Assembly: GCF_032362555.1 (NCBI RefSeq) | Contig: NC_083523.1 | Location: 4,129,501 to 4,193,500 of the forward strand | Length of the DNA stretch: 64,000 bases | Direction of reading: 5' to 3' | Origin: Amyelois transitella | Taxonomy: Eukaryota > Arthropoda > Insecta > Lepidoptera > Pyralidae | Part shown: positions 11,626 through 24,400 of the stretch, in pieces | How the letters are laid out: each line of letters opens with the position of its first letter | Numbering within the stretch: the stretch's first letter is position 1 | Made by a program: the position numbers and the translations under genes | Notes under the pieces: generated by a model | Databases searched by the model: none | Seen by the model: the letters and a program-made list of their open reading frames with translations, nothing else | What the model was told of the DNA's origin: nothing

Positions 11626-13260
11626 CATATGAAATTGTAATGAAACTATTATACTAATAAAAGTTCATACTCTACTCAGATTGCAATCTGTGTTTGGCGA
11701 CCAATCCAACACCTGAATTTTAATTGATGTTGTAAATGTTGCTCCCAGAGACTTTAACTCCTAACATATTGATACTTTAATTCTATGTAATAAAACCACC
11801 ATTTTCATTTGCACGCTTTTAAATTCATCTTAAAAAATATATTTAAAAACTGCTTTCTTTTTACAAAATTTGATTAGTTATTTTAAAATTTTTGGAACTT
11901 AAATGCATACCATCATTTTAAGTGCTTTTTTGTGAGAGTTATACAGCTGTCGCAACATGATGCAAAAGTGCCTAACTAACCTTCTTAAAACAAGACTAAA
12001 GACAAGTTCTTACATGTCTGACAGAAATGATAGGAGATCAGGTGAGGATCAAGAAGGTTGTTAAAGAAACATATTATGTAAAAAATATGAAGATACAATA
12101 AAAATATGGGTAGAAATTTAGTGTTTAACTTTAAACTATGGATGTAACCTGCTATAGGCAAACATGTGTTTGTGGATAATCAATTTTTTTTTTCAACATA
12201 GCTTAGACAACATTTTCCAGCATTGTGAATGTGACTGGCAATGCAAAATTTTATGTCTACTTTTGAAAAGTGATGAAAATGTTGCAGCATAGTTCATTCT
12301 GCTGTTTCTTCTACTATGTACCTACAAGTTTCTTGTACTTTGGAAGCAATACTAACTTTAAATACCTATAAGTACCTATAATGTTTGACATCAAAAGTGA
12401 CAACCTATCCAATCCACTTAAATGGAGATTCCATTCTAAACTAGATACTGTAAAGGAGTTAAAATAAATAAACTTTTCATTTCATTTTCATCTAATATTG
12501 AAAATTATAGAAACTTAAATTGTGATAGATACCTATAGAGACTGACAAATGTGGTTATGTACCCTGGCATTTTTCTCATCTACGTATTAGAATCTCTTAC
12601 ACCATAGCATACACCAATATTAGATCACTCAGACTTATGAAAGCTCTGCCTCAAATCCTATCAGTAATTGGAGCCCTATGCTGCTTGGTAGGTAATTGAT
12701 GACACTAACAACATTGATAAACTTGAACTGCAGTGTGCAATACCTACTCAAAATGTAGTAGATGATTGCCATAAACAGCTTTGTGATAAAAGATAGATAT
12801 AACAAATAAAAAATATGAGTATCTATATTAAAATTTATGTCCAATACACGTCAGATTCCTGTGTGCCTCGCCAACATATTGGCCGATTGGAAAACATAAA
12901 ATGCGGCAGCAACCGCTGCATTCGTGTAGTGTAATCAGCTGATAAGGCACTGTTAACGTTGCGTTACCGTGCACGGCGGCATTTCTATAGATTTTTACCA
13001 AAATCACCAGATCAGCAATCCTGAAGCAAGCCTACAAAGTGTTACGGAAGGTTTACGCGGCGTGAGTTCTCGCCGTGATCATACTCTTGCCTAGATGACT
13101 AATATCAACCCCGATACGACTGCGTCACAGTATGCACAAAATCGAATACTATTACTTATTCGCTTATGTACCTACATATTTATTGCCATATGCGCCCTAC
13201 ATGCGCAGACATCATCACATTTTTCTATACCTAGGTAGGTACTACTTATTAGGCACTCAC
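11626..13260. other. gene-less stretch
   Basis: AT-rich DNA without a supported gene. The 12850-13260 part is somewhat more GC-rich and may be upstream or promoter DNA, but no element could be named. Confidence 0.45.
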
Positions 13261-13273
13261 CGTCGCTTTCCAT
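13261..13273 (-). other. candidate short first coding exon (MESD) with strong donor
   Basis: On the minus strand a well-placed ATG (GACAATGG) is followed by four codons and then a strong donor, GACG|GTGAGT, leaving phase 1. It could be a 5' exon of a minus-strand transcript, for example an upstream exon of cic. Splicing it to the known cic exons gives early stops, so either an intermediate exon is missing or the match is chance. Confidence 0.25.
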
Positions 13274-14900
13274 TGTCTCGAAAACAACGCACACTGTATG
13301 CAGTCTAACCACATAATAAAACAAAATGGAAGTCCAACTCGCCCGCACCGAGATGAGATATTTTATGAGCGATCCGGGCACTTCTCTTGGTACTTGAGTT
13401 GTAAAACGTTGTTACTATCCTGTCGTAGTATTTTAGCAGCCCCCCTCCAATCTATTATCTGCCGTCACCAGGAGATTATTTGCTAACGACCACAAAGATA
13501 AATGTCTATAACACTGGTAAAATACCACAAAAGTACAATTATATGACGATATACACAAAAATTAATGTCCACTTGAAAATAATAATCATTGAAGCGTTTG
13601 ACGTCCAAAGACACAACTCACAACACCCACATCAAAAAATTCTACATGGCGACTAGCCTGGCACAGCTTTCAATAATTTCCACTCGAACATATTCCCGTT
13701 TCACTTGTTCGCCATTCATTTTATTATTTCTCAATACGTGCGAAAGGGATAGAAATATATAAATATTTCCTATGTATGAATAGAATCGGTGTTTTGAAGT
13801 ATCCCTCCCTAGCGCTATCCGCGACCGAGTTGAATGGACCCGAGACGCCTTCAGCCATTGGATCGATGAAGGCCACGTGATACAAATATGTCGCCCAGTG
13901 TTGAAAACCCCGCGAAGTTTAACTTAATACTCTTTTATTTACCTGCTGGGTATCTCAAGTCTTGTATGTGATAGTAGTATAACATTATTTTTTGATAAAT
14001 TAAATTAATTCTCAATATTCTCGTGGCCATGAATGTCGTAATCGACCAGAGACATTCACTTCTCCTAGTGCAAGAAAGCTTGTCTGTAGCGAAAAGAAGA
14101 CATTGGGTGCCAGCTGCTTTTTTTTCTCATGCAGATTGTAGAAGTAAATCAAGGGAAAAGCTAATTCACTTGGAATTCTCCTTGACCATGGGCTGGAAAC
14201 TTGCCACTAGGTATTATGAATTCCATCAAAGCAATCCAAGTGAACGTGCGTCTCTGCTGACTGTTCGCTCTGTAGGCCCCAGAAGGAATAAAGAGGTCAG
14301 AGAGAGTTACTTAATCATTAAAGTCGATCCCGAAATTATGTAACTATGTACTCACGTAAGTCTTCGATTAGGTATAAAATAAGTGATATTCTGCTGTGAA
14401 AAGATATGTGATCGGCAGCCTGACATCGAATCGAAGCCAACATGCCTCGGAAAATTTTACGAATCGTTAGATGTACCTACCTGTGTTTTTTCGATGAAAT
14501 GTAACTATCTATTTGAACCCGACTAGGCGATGCAAAGGAGGATTATGTGTTTATGATTCTATGTAAGTGTGTATGTTCCTTTATGACATTGTAAAGACCA
14601 AACGGTTTGGTAATTTTGATGATTCTACGTCAATCGATTTGTCTTAACTTTGCGAGTGACAAACATGTAACACCCCCTCTACCACTTGGTACCTTGAGCT
14701 AAGCCCGAAGTCAAAAGCCGAGCTCCCGAGCTAGGGCGAAGCCTATTACTCCAAACCGAGGTGTTCTTATTTGTTTGGGATGATGGCGGGAAGAGCTGTA
14801 CCAAGTCTCTTTACCCTCAGCGACCAACTAAATCAGGAATAAGATCGCAAACGAATAGTTTGTAATTACGAAGCGCCACTATAATCTCTCGTCATTATTC
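13274..14900. other. gene-less stretch
   Basis: Contains a 106-codon open frame at 14023-14343 (+) with no recognisable domain and no splice or codon signature of a gene. Nothing else is supported. Confidence 0.45.
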
Positions 14901-14979
14901 GGTTTTTATTTTTAAATCTGTGGTTTTTATTACGTTTACTTCAAACAATACAATTGGTAAATTTTTTAAATTTTTAAAA

Positions 14980-15535
14980 TTGGCAGATTCCGCAGATTAT
15001 AACAATTCAAAGTGCTATGGTGACATCTCTACGCCACAAGACACAATAGTGAATCACGCAATGCTATCAACCAATAACAGCAGAGTCCGAATCGCGCAAG
15101 CAAAGATTTCACGGATTGGAGCCGTCAGCTGGATGCTATCAGTATTTTCTGCATGGGAACAATTTAACGCTGGGTAGAAGCACATCTGCAGCTATACATA
15201 GAAGCAGGCTCAAGTGGAATGGTGCCTTGGCGTGTTATCGGCATTTTACAACATCATCAGGTGACAAGATCTGAAAGTGAATGGCCAGTGGTCATGGAAG
15301 GTCCGTAGAAAATACCTTTTAAAGTGTCAATACGCCACTGTGAAGGGTGTTTCAAACCGACGCTACTTCCCGAAGTGGCAGATTTTCATCGACTTTCTAA
15401 AATTCTGATCACGACTGCACTCTCACAATGAGCCGCCAGTTCCTGAACAAGCAAGTGGTCTTCGTATAGTCCTGATCTAGCACCATGTGACTTCATTTTA
15501 TTCTCGAGTATATTATAAATAAACTTTAAACTAAA
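14980..15535 (+). pseudogene. decayed Tc1/mariner-type transposase remnant
   Basis: The frame around 15463-15513 reads SSYSPDLAPCDFILFS, the block carrying the third catalytic Asp of mariner-type transposases. It sits downstream of a scrambled region (near 15405-15430) where the HHD block would be expected. Stops and shifts interrupt the frames throughout. It is unrelated in sequence detail to the intact mariner at 6307 and clearly older. Confidence 0.65.
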
Positions 15536-16200
15536 AAAATCTTCGTCATCGCAAGTTGCATTGTATTTAAGCAGACTGTAAACGTAATTCTAAAACTGGT
15601 TAAGATCACTGTTGAATAAGTATATTACCCCACCAGAGTACACCCGCGTGGAACGCAAAATCCTTTTATAGCTTGGTTCCTAGTGTACCTTTACTTCTCA
15701 CAATTTATGTCATAATGCGAAATTCTGAGGCTCTGTTATAATTATAACATTAGCATAAAAAGAACAAATAGATTTAGATATATTTTATTGAGTACGAAAA
15801 TATATCCTAATTACTTAAAATTAAGTATGACTATAAAGTCTGTACATTGTTTACAAACCATGCAAATAATTTTACCAATATTATACCTCAGGTAAGCAGG
15901 TATATTTTCGTCACACAGAATGACTACTGACTTAGCATGATTTACAAACAATACACTTCACTGAAACAAAAGTGCAATCTTTCCATAACATTTACAGTGA
16001 AATTTTTATCCTAACATATTTATTGGAATTACAACATCTTATTTGATATTTTTTTTTCTGTAACAGTAATTTTAACATATCCAGCTTTATTAAAATTTAC
16101 AATGCTATTGTCTAATACATGAGTTGTCTAATTAGTGGTTGTATTCCAAGCAACAACAGTGTAAAGTCATTTATGTTTACTTAAATCAAAATTGGTAAGT

Positions 16201-17632
16201 TTAGATGCCAAGGCCGAAAACAGAGACAATACAATACATGGTTTTGTTTTCCCAACGCACTGTGCAAGACCCATCAGTGTTGTTGTCCCAGAAACATGAA
16301 GATGCCGTGTGCAATCCAGCTCCGTTTTTCTGCATTATTGTGCATGTCACTGTAACAAATATGATGAAAGCTTGTTGAGAACTTTTAATTAGTGAATAAT
16401 AAATAAATATATGCCGGACAAATTACACAGATTGAGTTAGCCTCTAAGTAAGTTTCAGACTTGTGTTATGAGATACTAACTCAACGATACTCTATTTAAT
16501 AAAACTTATATAGATGAATATCCAAGACCCGGGCCAATCAGAAAGTTATTTTATTATTATGTCCTGGCCGGGAATCAAACCCGGAACCTCCAGTGTCCCA
16601 GACTAGCTAGTACTGCTGTGCTACAGAGGCCGTCAAATTAAATAAACTTAGTGCACATACAATAAAGCTAAACAAACAATTGGATTTAAATATGAAGTGT
16701 TGTTTTATAGGTTGCTTTATTAGGAGTCAAATGTCTGAAGTTGAAATTAAGGGGTGATAAAAGAAAAGGGGAATCAATTTTTTAAATGTATTATTTTATG
16801 AAAATAAAAAAGATTTTGTTACTTTCTGCGACTTTCTAATAATGACACATTCACTTCTTTTTTTAAAATTTTAACTGAAAAGATAGAAAAAGATAAAAGA
16901 TAAGATGAATTATTTATTAACATTGGGGAATAAATTTGCAGTTATGAGTTAAACAAGATATTAACGTAATGCACATTTGGCATAAATTTGTATTTGAACA
17001 AAAAAGTTATTTAACTTTTTTGTTCAAATACAAATGTATGCCACTAAATATAAATAAAAAGAACAAGGATACAAGTATTAATTATCTGATTATATTATAG
17101 GTCACTGAACTTTACAAAGTTTAGTAACTCTTAACTATACATAATGTTTTGAACCATTGAAAAACAATATATCTAAACTATATATTTAAGAAATTGGAGT
17201 GTTTAAAGTCAGAAAAGATTTTGGTTAAGGTCTTCTGTTTTTACTTGTTGCCATACCAACATATAGTTGGCGGAGTTTTTGCTGAAATTGATTGCATGTG
17301 CCGGTAACGCTTATTACACTTGGTTTACATGATCATGACACATACCTATGTATTTGTACGGTTTCTGCAATTTTGTCAGTTGTCCCAAACATGATTCCAC
17401 CACTGCAGATGTCCACTGATTAACTTTGTTATGTTGATATGCAGTCCCTCCGATAGAATTTTCTATTGCTTCCTTGATAATTTTACTGACATCGTCCACG
17501 ATAAATTGATTCTGAAAACAGCACCATGACGGCGGTATTAATGAATCGATAATACATCAACATTGACTTATGTTATGAACTCCAAAGTGAGCTTACCTCT
17601 TCTGCCAAATCATTACACTCTTTCACTTCCAT
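16201..17632 (-). CDS. DYNLT1: dynein light chain Tctex-type, complete
   Basis: Light chain of cytoplasmic dynein that dimerises and binds the intermediate chain and cargo. Three coding exons, minus strand: 17632-17597 (ATG), 17511-17346, 16349-16201 (TAA); phases 0 then 1; 116 aa, close to the usual ~113. Exon 1 gives [12 protein letters not shown]; exon 2 gives [15 protein letters not shown] and [12 protein letters not shown]; exon 3 gives [40 protein letters not shown] and ends FGLGI. These blocks match human DYNLT1 and Drosophila Dlc90F nearly residue for residue. A candidate AATAAA lies on the minus strand at 16091-16086. The gene is divergent from the palmitoyltransferase gene, about 0.8 kb apart. 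Intron 2 carries a SINE and a long palindrome. Confidence 0.96.
16390..16634 (-). mobile_element. tRNA-derived SINE
   Basis: On the minus strand the 5' end (GGCCTCTGTAGCACAGCAGT, then GGTTTGATTCCCGGCC) has Pol III A-box and B-box like blocks of a tRNA head. It continues into a body with ATAGTATCGTTGAGTTAGTA and CTAACTCAATCTGTGTAATT and ends AT-rich. The layout and body fit SINEs known from moths. It sits in intron 2 of the dynein light chain gene in the same orientation. It is not a functional tRNA: the acceptor stem does not close. Confidence 0.75.
16979..17042. repeat. near-perfect 64-bp palindrome
   Basis: The core at 16986-17035 has 24-bp arms that are exact reverse complements around a 2-nt centre. 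After one mismatch the match continues for six further pairs (GGCATA with TATGCC). It would form a hairpin with almost no loop. Located in the dynein light chain intron. Confidence 0.9.
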
Positions 17633-18427
17633 GATTTTAATAAGATTGTATGAAATTAATGTTTTTTTTTGTTTTGGAAATCGTTACAGCAAAACAACAA
17701 AATTTTTGACGCTCACAAGTGAAAGAAAACTCCAAGTTGTTTGTTTGACGTTTGCTCTTTTCATGTTGGTAGTAGTTTTCTGCTTTTGTTTTTTATTTTG
17801 TCTCTGGATAAAAGGTCGAATAGGATCATTCTGAATTAAGAAAATAGAAAATAGTGTGAAATGAACACCTGATTTATTATGTTTATTAATCATTGACTTA
17901 AAATAATTATGGATAAAATTATTCTGGCTTTAAAATTTGGATACTACTCTGAGCAGTAAGAATATAAGATATTGCCTTTCATGACTTAATAAGGCGTTCG
18001 ATTAGACTAGACGATTTCAAATTAATAATTTTGTTTTCAGTTTCAAAGCTTAATAAATTCAGCCTAGCCTAGATTTTTCAACGTTCGTAAATAAGGCCAC
18101 AGTTAAGAATCATACGAATAGAAGGGAAAAATGCTTTTAAAAATTTACGCTACAAACATAACAAGCGACACGGCGCCACACTTCCAAAGCTTCCTACATA
18201 TATCAAAGCATAGCACTAAAAGTTATGGACTGGCACAAAAAAAATTCAAGATTGGCACAAAATCAAGGAGCTTGAACCGTGTAAATAGCCATCGACAAAT
18301 AATCATATATTTTTTTGTAACTTTCATTTTTCATTGCTGTCATGTCATGTCATGCATGTCAATTTTTTATTGTCTCGAGAAATGGAACGATCATGGATGT
18401 TTTCAATTTTTATTTAATTAAATAACT
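17633..18427. promoter_or_regulatory. divergent intergenic region between DYNLT and ZDHHC genes
   Basis: About 0.8 kb separates the two start codons, so both promoters must lie here or share elements. A short (GTCAT)n run lies near 18337-18360. I cannot place TATA or initiator elements with confidence. ORFs in this stretch look accidental. Confidence 0.5.
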
Positions 18428-21400
18428 ATGTCTTCGTCAGTTCAAAATAATAGAGTGTCCCACCCAGGATATTGTGTTTGTTGCAGAATGTGCAATAAGT
18501 GGTGTTGGAGGGTCTTCAAATGGTTTCCAGTATTGTTGATAGTGTCGATCATAATTTGGTCATATTATGCCTACGTTATTCAGTTGTGTATTTGTGAGTA
18601 TTTTTAATTAAACTAGGTTTTTTATTTTTCATGCTGTTTCTAAAAATATTTCTCAGTACATATATGATGCATTATCATGTGTTAACTGGATGTTCATTAT
18701 TCTATATAACTGGTCCACTTTCTTTTTTATACATGTATTAACTTAGGCATTTATTTTTCAGTTACAATTGAAAATACAGCCCAACAATGTGTTTATTTGG
18801 TGCTCTATCACATATTGTTGATAATGTTTGCTTGGTCATACTGGAGGACAATATTTGCTGATATAAAGCCTATTCCAGATAAGGTAAGTCATCAGGTACA
18901 ATTAATCTAGTATGTTCAAAAGAGTCAATTATTCCTAAAAATGCACATATAAAAATAAAGCTAAAATGTTAATTTTGGACAAGGCATTAGTTGTCTTTAA
19001 GAAATTATAATTCCTACTGAATAAGTTGATGCAACTTCATTGTATTGTGTCTGTCTAAAAATATTTATTTCCAGTACAAGTTGCCAGAAGTAGAACTGGA
19101 GAAGTTATTAAGCGCAGAGTCTGAGGATGCACAGAGGACCATTCTAGAGAACTTTGCCAAAGATCTCCCAATAGTAACAAGGTATTTATTTTGTATTGTT
19201 TCGGGACTTAGAATAGAACTACTCCATATCTTTCCCATAGACATCATAAAAGGCGACTAAAAAATAGGCTTATGAACTAGGGATTCCTCTTGTATACTGG
19301 CAGTAAATTAAAATAATTAAAAGAATTGTCTTAACTGATAATAACAATATGTAAAGAAAATGTGAGGTTAAGTTATTTGAATACTTTGTAGCTGATAAAT
19401 ATTGGTCTATGAATATTAAAGTAAAGGGTCATTCACCCAAGTCGTGTGACCTCTTGTATGATTTACTGTCTCATGACGTGATACACTTTATGGTGTGGCA
19501 ACATCTCGAAAACATCACATGCCACCAGCCGTATATCATATAATTTAATGTATAATTTATATTTAATATAAAACTATAGCTGATAAATATTACTCTTTAA
19601 TTTAAAACAACAGAATTATCTGCATGAGCACTAAAGAAAAAAATTGTGAAGCTATGTGTCTTAATTTTATCACAATTTACTGATTTTTAATTTTGTAAAT
19701 CATTGTGTTTATAAATAAAATAAAAAAAATCTAATTGTACTTTGAAAGGTTTTTCTCAATTCTAGAATAACAAAATATATCAGCTTGCTACTCTCAGGAA
19801 AAAAAGAAACAAAAAAGGAAATTTTAGAAAAAATTGGTAATGCTATTCCTGTGCTAACGAGGTTTGCCTTCTGTGAATACTTGTAGCTAGAATTGAGAAA
19901 AATCGTAGGTAGATTATCGTTTATCAAGATTCGTTACTTTAACAACCTTTTAGTGACTATCATACTTATATGTTTTAAAATCCCTTTCAGTTATAAAAGT
20001 GTATTGTAAAGTACTACCACGTTTATAAGTCGCCGCTGCAATATTTGACAGCACCAAATAGCGCTACATACCGCCGAATCAAACCAAATAAAATACTTGT
20101 AAAATAACTTCTAAAGGGACTTTTAAGGCTATGCAGGGCTAGCAACCTGTCACTATTTGCATCTCAATTCTCTCATCAAACCATATAGCTGAACGTGACC
20201 TATCAGTCTTTTCAAGACTGTTGGCTCTGTATACACCGCAAGGGATATAGACGTGATTATTATGTATGTATGTAACTTTTATAGCAATATTTTCTGCTAT
20301 CGCGCTAATGATACTAGTGCGGGCAGTTCAGTTTAATTGGTGCACTTTAAAAGTTTGACGGCTCAAAAAGTTTTTACACGTCGTAAAAAAATTTGACTTG
20401 CGTACAAGTGCTGTAATTGTTTATAATATTGATAACGCCAAACTTTAACCATCGTAGTTTAGTTTTAGGATGTTGGTCTCATTTTGATTTTAGTTGAGTT
20501 CTTAATTGGCGAATTTCATTATATGTAATTCCTTTCAAGTACAAGTTTAAATGAACCCTGTACAGCAAATTCAGCGCTACATTTTCCTTATACAATGTAT
20601 TTAATAAGTTGACAGGTCATTTGATATCTTAACAACTATTTGAAGCCACTTACCACATAGTACATATAATTAGCTCCCTTTACCGACATGTTCAGTATGC
20701 GATTTCATTTCCTAATTGAAACTAGTTAGTCGTATTGCTGTACATTAGTCATGAATGAATGCTTTATTTGGATACATAGATAGTTATCTACTACATGTTT
20801 GGAATATGTATCGGTCAAGCAATAATATTTCTACTCAAACTTTGTAAAAAGGATAAATTTGTGTATGTTTGTAATACCTATGTTCAAACAAAAACGACTG
20901 GGCCGATTTTACCAAATTATTACGTTAAGAAGTAACATAGGCAGAACTTTTGTTTTGTAATTCCCACGGGAACGAAGCCCTGCCCAATCTTAGTCCATTA
21001 CAGCTATATTGCCTACAGCTATATTGAAAATACCTAGGTTGCCTAAGCAGAGCTTGTTAAAATGCCATTAAAAAAGGGATCTTGCGTATCAACTAAATTA
21101 TATGTCGAACTCTTTCTCTTATTTCCATAATTCATAATCTCAGGACGATGTCCGGCTCGGTCCGCTACTGCAACCGCTGCGTGCTGGTGAAGCCCGACCG
21201 CGCACACCACTGCAGCATCTGCTCCCGCTGCGTCCTCAAGATGGACCACCACTGCCCGTGGGTCAACAACTGCGTCTGCTACCACAACTACAAGTTCTTC
21301 ATGCTGTTCCTTGGCTACGCTTTAGTCTACTGCATCTTCATCATGGGCACCTGTTTGCCATATTTTATCAAGTTTTGGAAGGTAAGATTTTAACGTTTTT

Positions 21401-24400
21401 TAAATTGCATTGAACTGTTTATAAGTTATACAGGTATTAAACGCGCACGTAACGTACCTTTATATCGAACGTTATAACATAATTCGACACGTCCGAAATA
21501 AAATGAAGTTACGTTACGTGCGCGTTTAATACCTCTTATTTCTATATATAGGTATGATTTTGTTCTAACCTACTCAGAACAGAGACAGGCATGAGTCATA
21601 AATCATAATTTAGCCGTGGTTTAAGCCCAATATCCTAGTCCTGGTCATAATCGTGGTTCAGCCCGGTAGCGTCCATTTTTAGGTGGAGCCCGTGGTCCAA
21701 TATAGACTACCGTTCGGAAACCGGAAAATCATGTAAAAAAAATGAAAGATACTGGTAAAAATTTTTTTTTTTTTATAAAAATGGGCTTTAAAATATAAAA
21801 TTAATACTTTCTCGATTTATACTCATCAGCTTTCTTTTACTACCTACATATAAACATCAACTTGATAACGCTGCCTGAGTAATATGAACGCCTTTTTGCG
21901 TATCATCTAATTTTACTTATGCTGTAAATTGTTGTTCATTTGTGCGATAAAGAGCTAAATATGTTATTTATAAATACTGACTGTTTAAATGCAAAAATTT
22001 ACAGATTTATCGAGAATACAAGCATGCCCACTGCGATATGTTAATAGAAAACGGAAACTTTACAAAACAATGCATCGATATGCTGAATGTAACAAAGTTG
22101 TACTATTATAATAGTCATCGTAACATACAATATATTAGATGCATTAGTCGCTTACACGTGTTTGAATTCATTAATATTATGTATAGAATTTTTCATGTAG
22201 AGGAAGTAGATAATTCATTTAAAACTTTATGGTAATCGTTACAAATGCTTGCTACTTCTATAGATTATTTCACACCCTAGTGTCAGAGTATCTAATCTAT
22301 GATATAAAACATATATGCTTACCTACGGATGCTCACTAAGACTGAAATTTAAACTTACCTTACGAAACACGAACTTACCTTATCGGACAAGCCGGTGAGT
22401 CACAGGTGACATACATTACATGTACAGGACGATTAGCATTTCCAACAGTTTTAATTTGATATTGAACCACTTTTCTTTTGGTTCCAAGTGAAGGCAAAGT
22501 TAGGAATAATATTACTTGTAAATAAAGCAATCTAACAATTTTGAATTTATTTTGGTTGCCGGTTCAGCTCCCAGATGTTTCAGAGATTAGAATAACAAAG
22601 AGTCAAAAAGTAAAAACAAAAATTATATTTCAACCATTAACTTAGATTTTTTAAAGTCGTACAAACTATTTGGGCACTGCTTGTAAAATCTAAAAAATAC
22701 TGTTGACCTTTGAAATGCGCTGAGTGATTAAACTTGCACTACAAAACGTGCGCAAACGCATGTTTATCTCATAAACACTTGCAAATTATCGTAGGTACTT
22801 GTTAAAAAGTGTAATTTTCTAGATATTTCATATTATTTAGTTATTCCTTATATGTAGATCTGTTTACAAATACGGGATTCTTGCCAGATTACGTCATAAT
22901 CGACCACGTTTTACGAACGGTTTATAGCCGAGTATTTTATGTAAACATCGATACTGTAGTTCCGTTATTATTGTAAACAAATTATTATTAGCCCAGTAGA
23001 AAATTAATTTTGAACTCATTAAAATGTTCCACATTGTTTAAATTTTCTATTTTCGTTTTCGCAGTGGGAATGTTTCCTTTTTTGTGGTATTTCTGTAAAT
23101 ATTCCTTACTTTAAAACAATGTGGAATGTTGTAAGTTTCAAACCATATATGTATGTAGTTAAAGTCAAAGTTTTTATCTTGTGTACAAACAATAGGTGAA
23201 CGATATTCTAGTCTCTTCTCGAGTAACCGGGCAGGAATTACATCCCACACACCACGGATGTCTCATTATTATAAAAATATGTTATGATTTTTCCTAATTT
23301 CAATGAATCCTCTTCAGTTTGTTTTGCTTGATAGATGTGTCCCTCTTTATCTCGCCTTCCTTATACATATTTTAGATGAAAAGATGTTATTGTGGTTTGA
23401 CGTCCATACAAGCTTTATAAAAGAAAATATTTGTATTTTTGTTTATACGTAATAAAAAGAAGATGGAGTGATTTAAATGAAATTTGTCCCAAAGGCGGAC
23501 TAGATCTTAAAATAAACGGCGGAATAAGTAACTTTATACGGACCAAATCTGCGGTCTAAATTCTAGTTTGTTCTCATGTACAGGGTGATTTCGGCGGCGC
23601 AGCAGCGACGGGCCGATATCACATTGTGTTCGCATTCTTCGTCTCGCTCATGTTCGCCATCTCGCTCGGCTCGTTGTTCGGCTACCATTGCTATCTCGTC
23701 ATGAACAATAGAACAACTTTAGGTGAGTTTGCTTCAATGTTTATAGAACTGACGCTGTAGACCAGGACGAAGTGGAAAGTGAAAAGTTTGAAACACTGGC
23801 AGAGGGTGCAACTGTGAATTCGCAAATATGAGAAAAAGAGAGCTTCGGTATGCTTATTGAGAAGCTTATTTGCAGTAACGTTCATTATTATCTCGGAGTT
23901 AAGAACCTGGTTACATTACACCCCTCTCATCTCTGCGTGTTCCCGGTTGCACCCTCCACAGAAGTGTTCCGAGGCCCAGGGTCGGCCTGGTTACAATATA
24001 CCATGTCGATAGTTTTCCTCACCGTAAGTGCAACATTTCGTGGACCACTTATTTCGTTGTTGCGTAGGTACCTTAGCCTTTCGTACATAAAATACCTTGC
24101 GTTAAAATCAGAACTGCGAATACGCACGTGTTTTTTAACATATGTAATATCTTTCATTTATAATAAAGTAAAGAAATAAAAAATAACAAATATAATTTAT
24201 CCTTGAAGTGACTGCGTTTTCTGAAATCATAACTTTAAAACTTACAAAACATCGTTACGGTCTTCAAGAACCTGAATATCTAGTTGTTCAAAGAAACTAA
24301 CGTAGAGTTTGGTTTCAGATATGCTGATTAATTACAATCGGCAGGGCACTCCTACAGGGCAGATGGTTAACTCTGTGCTTAAAACTTTGATCAACGGTAA

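Noticed and set aside
14023-14343. 106-codon plus-strand ORF
   Set aside because: No recognisable domain, no splice or transcript signature, in a repeat-rich spacer; kept only as a note.
16552-16634. Possible tRNA gene on the minus strand
   Set aside because: It has A- and B-box like blocks, but the acceptor stem does not pair and a SINE body follows, so it is the head of a SINE.
23018-23136. Inverted repeat around 'aatgttccacattgttta'
   Set aside because: Arms of only about 20 bp with mismatches in AT-rich DNA; too weak to call an element.
23850-24179. 109-codon plus-strand ORF
   Set aside because: Covers a family E repeat inside a ZDHHC intron; frame appears accidental.
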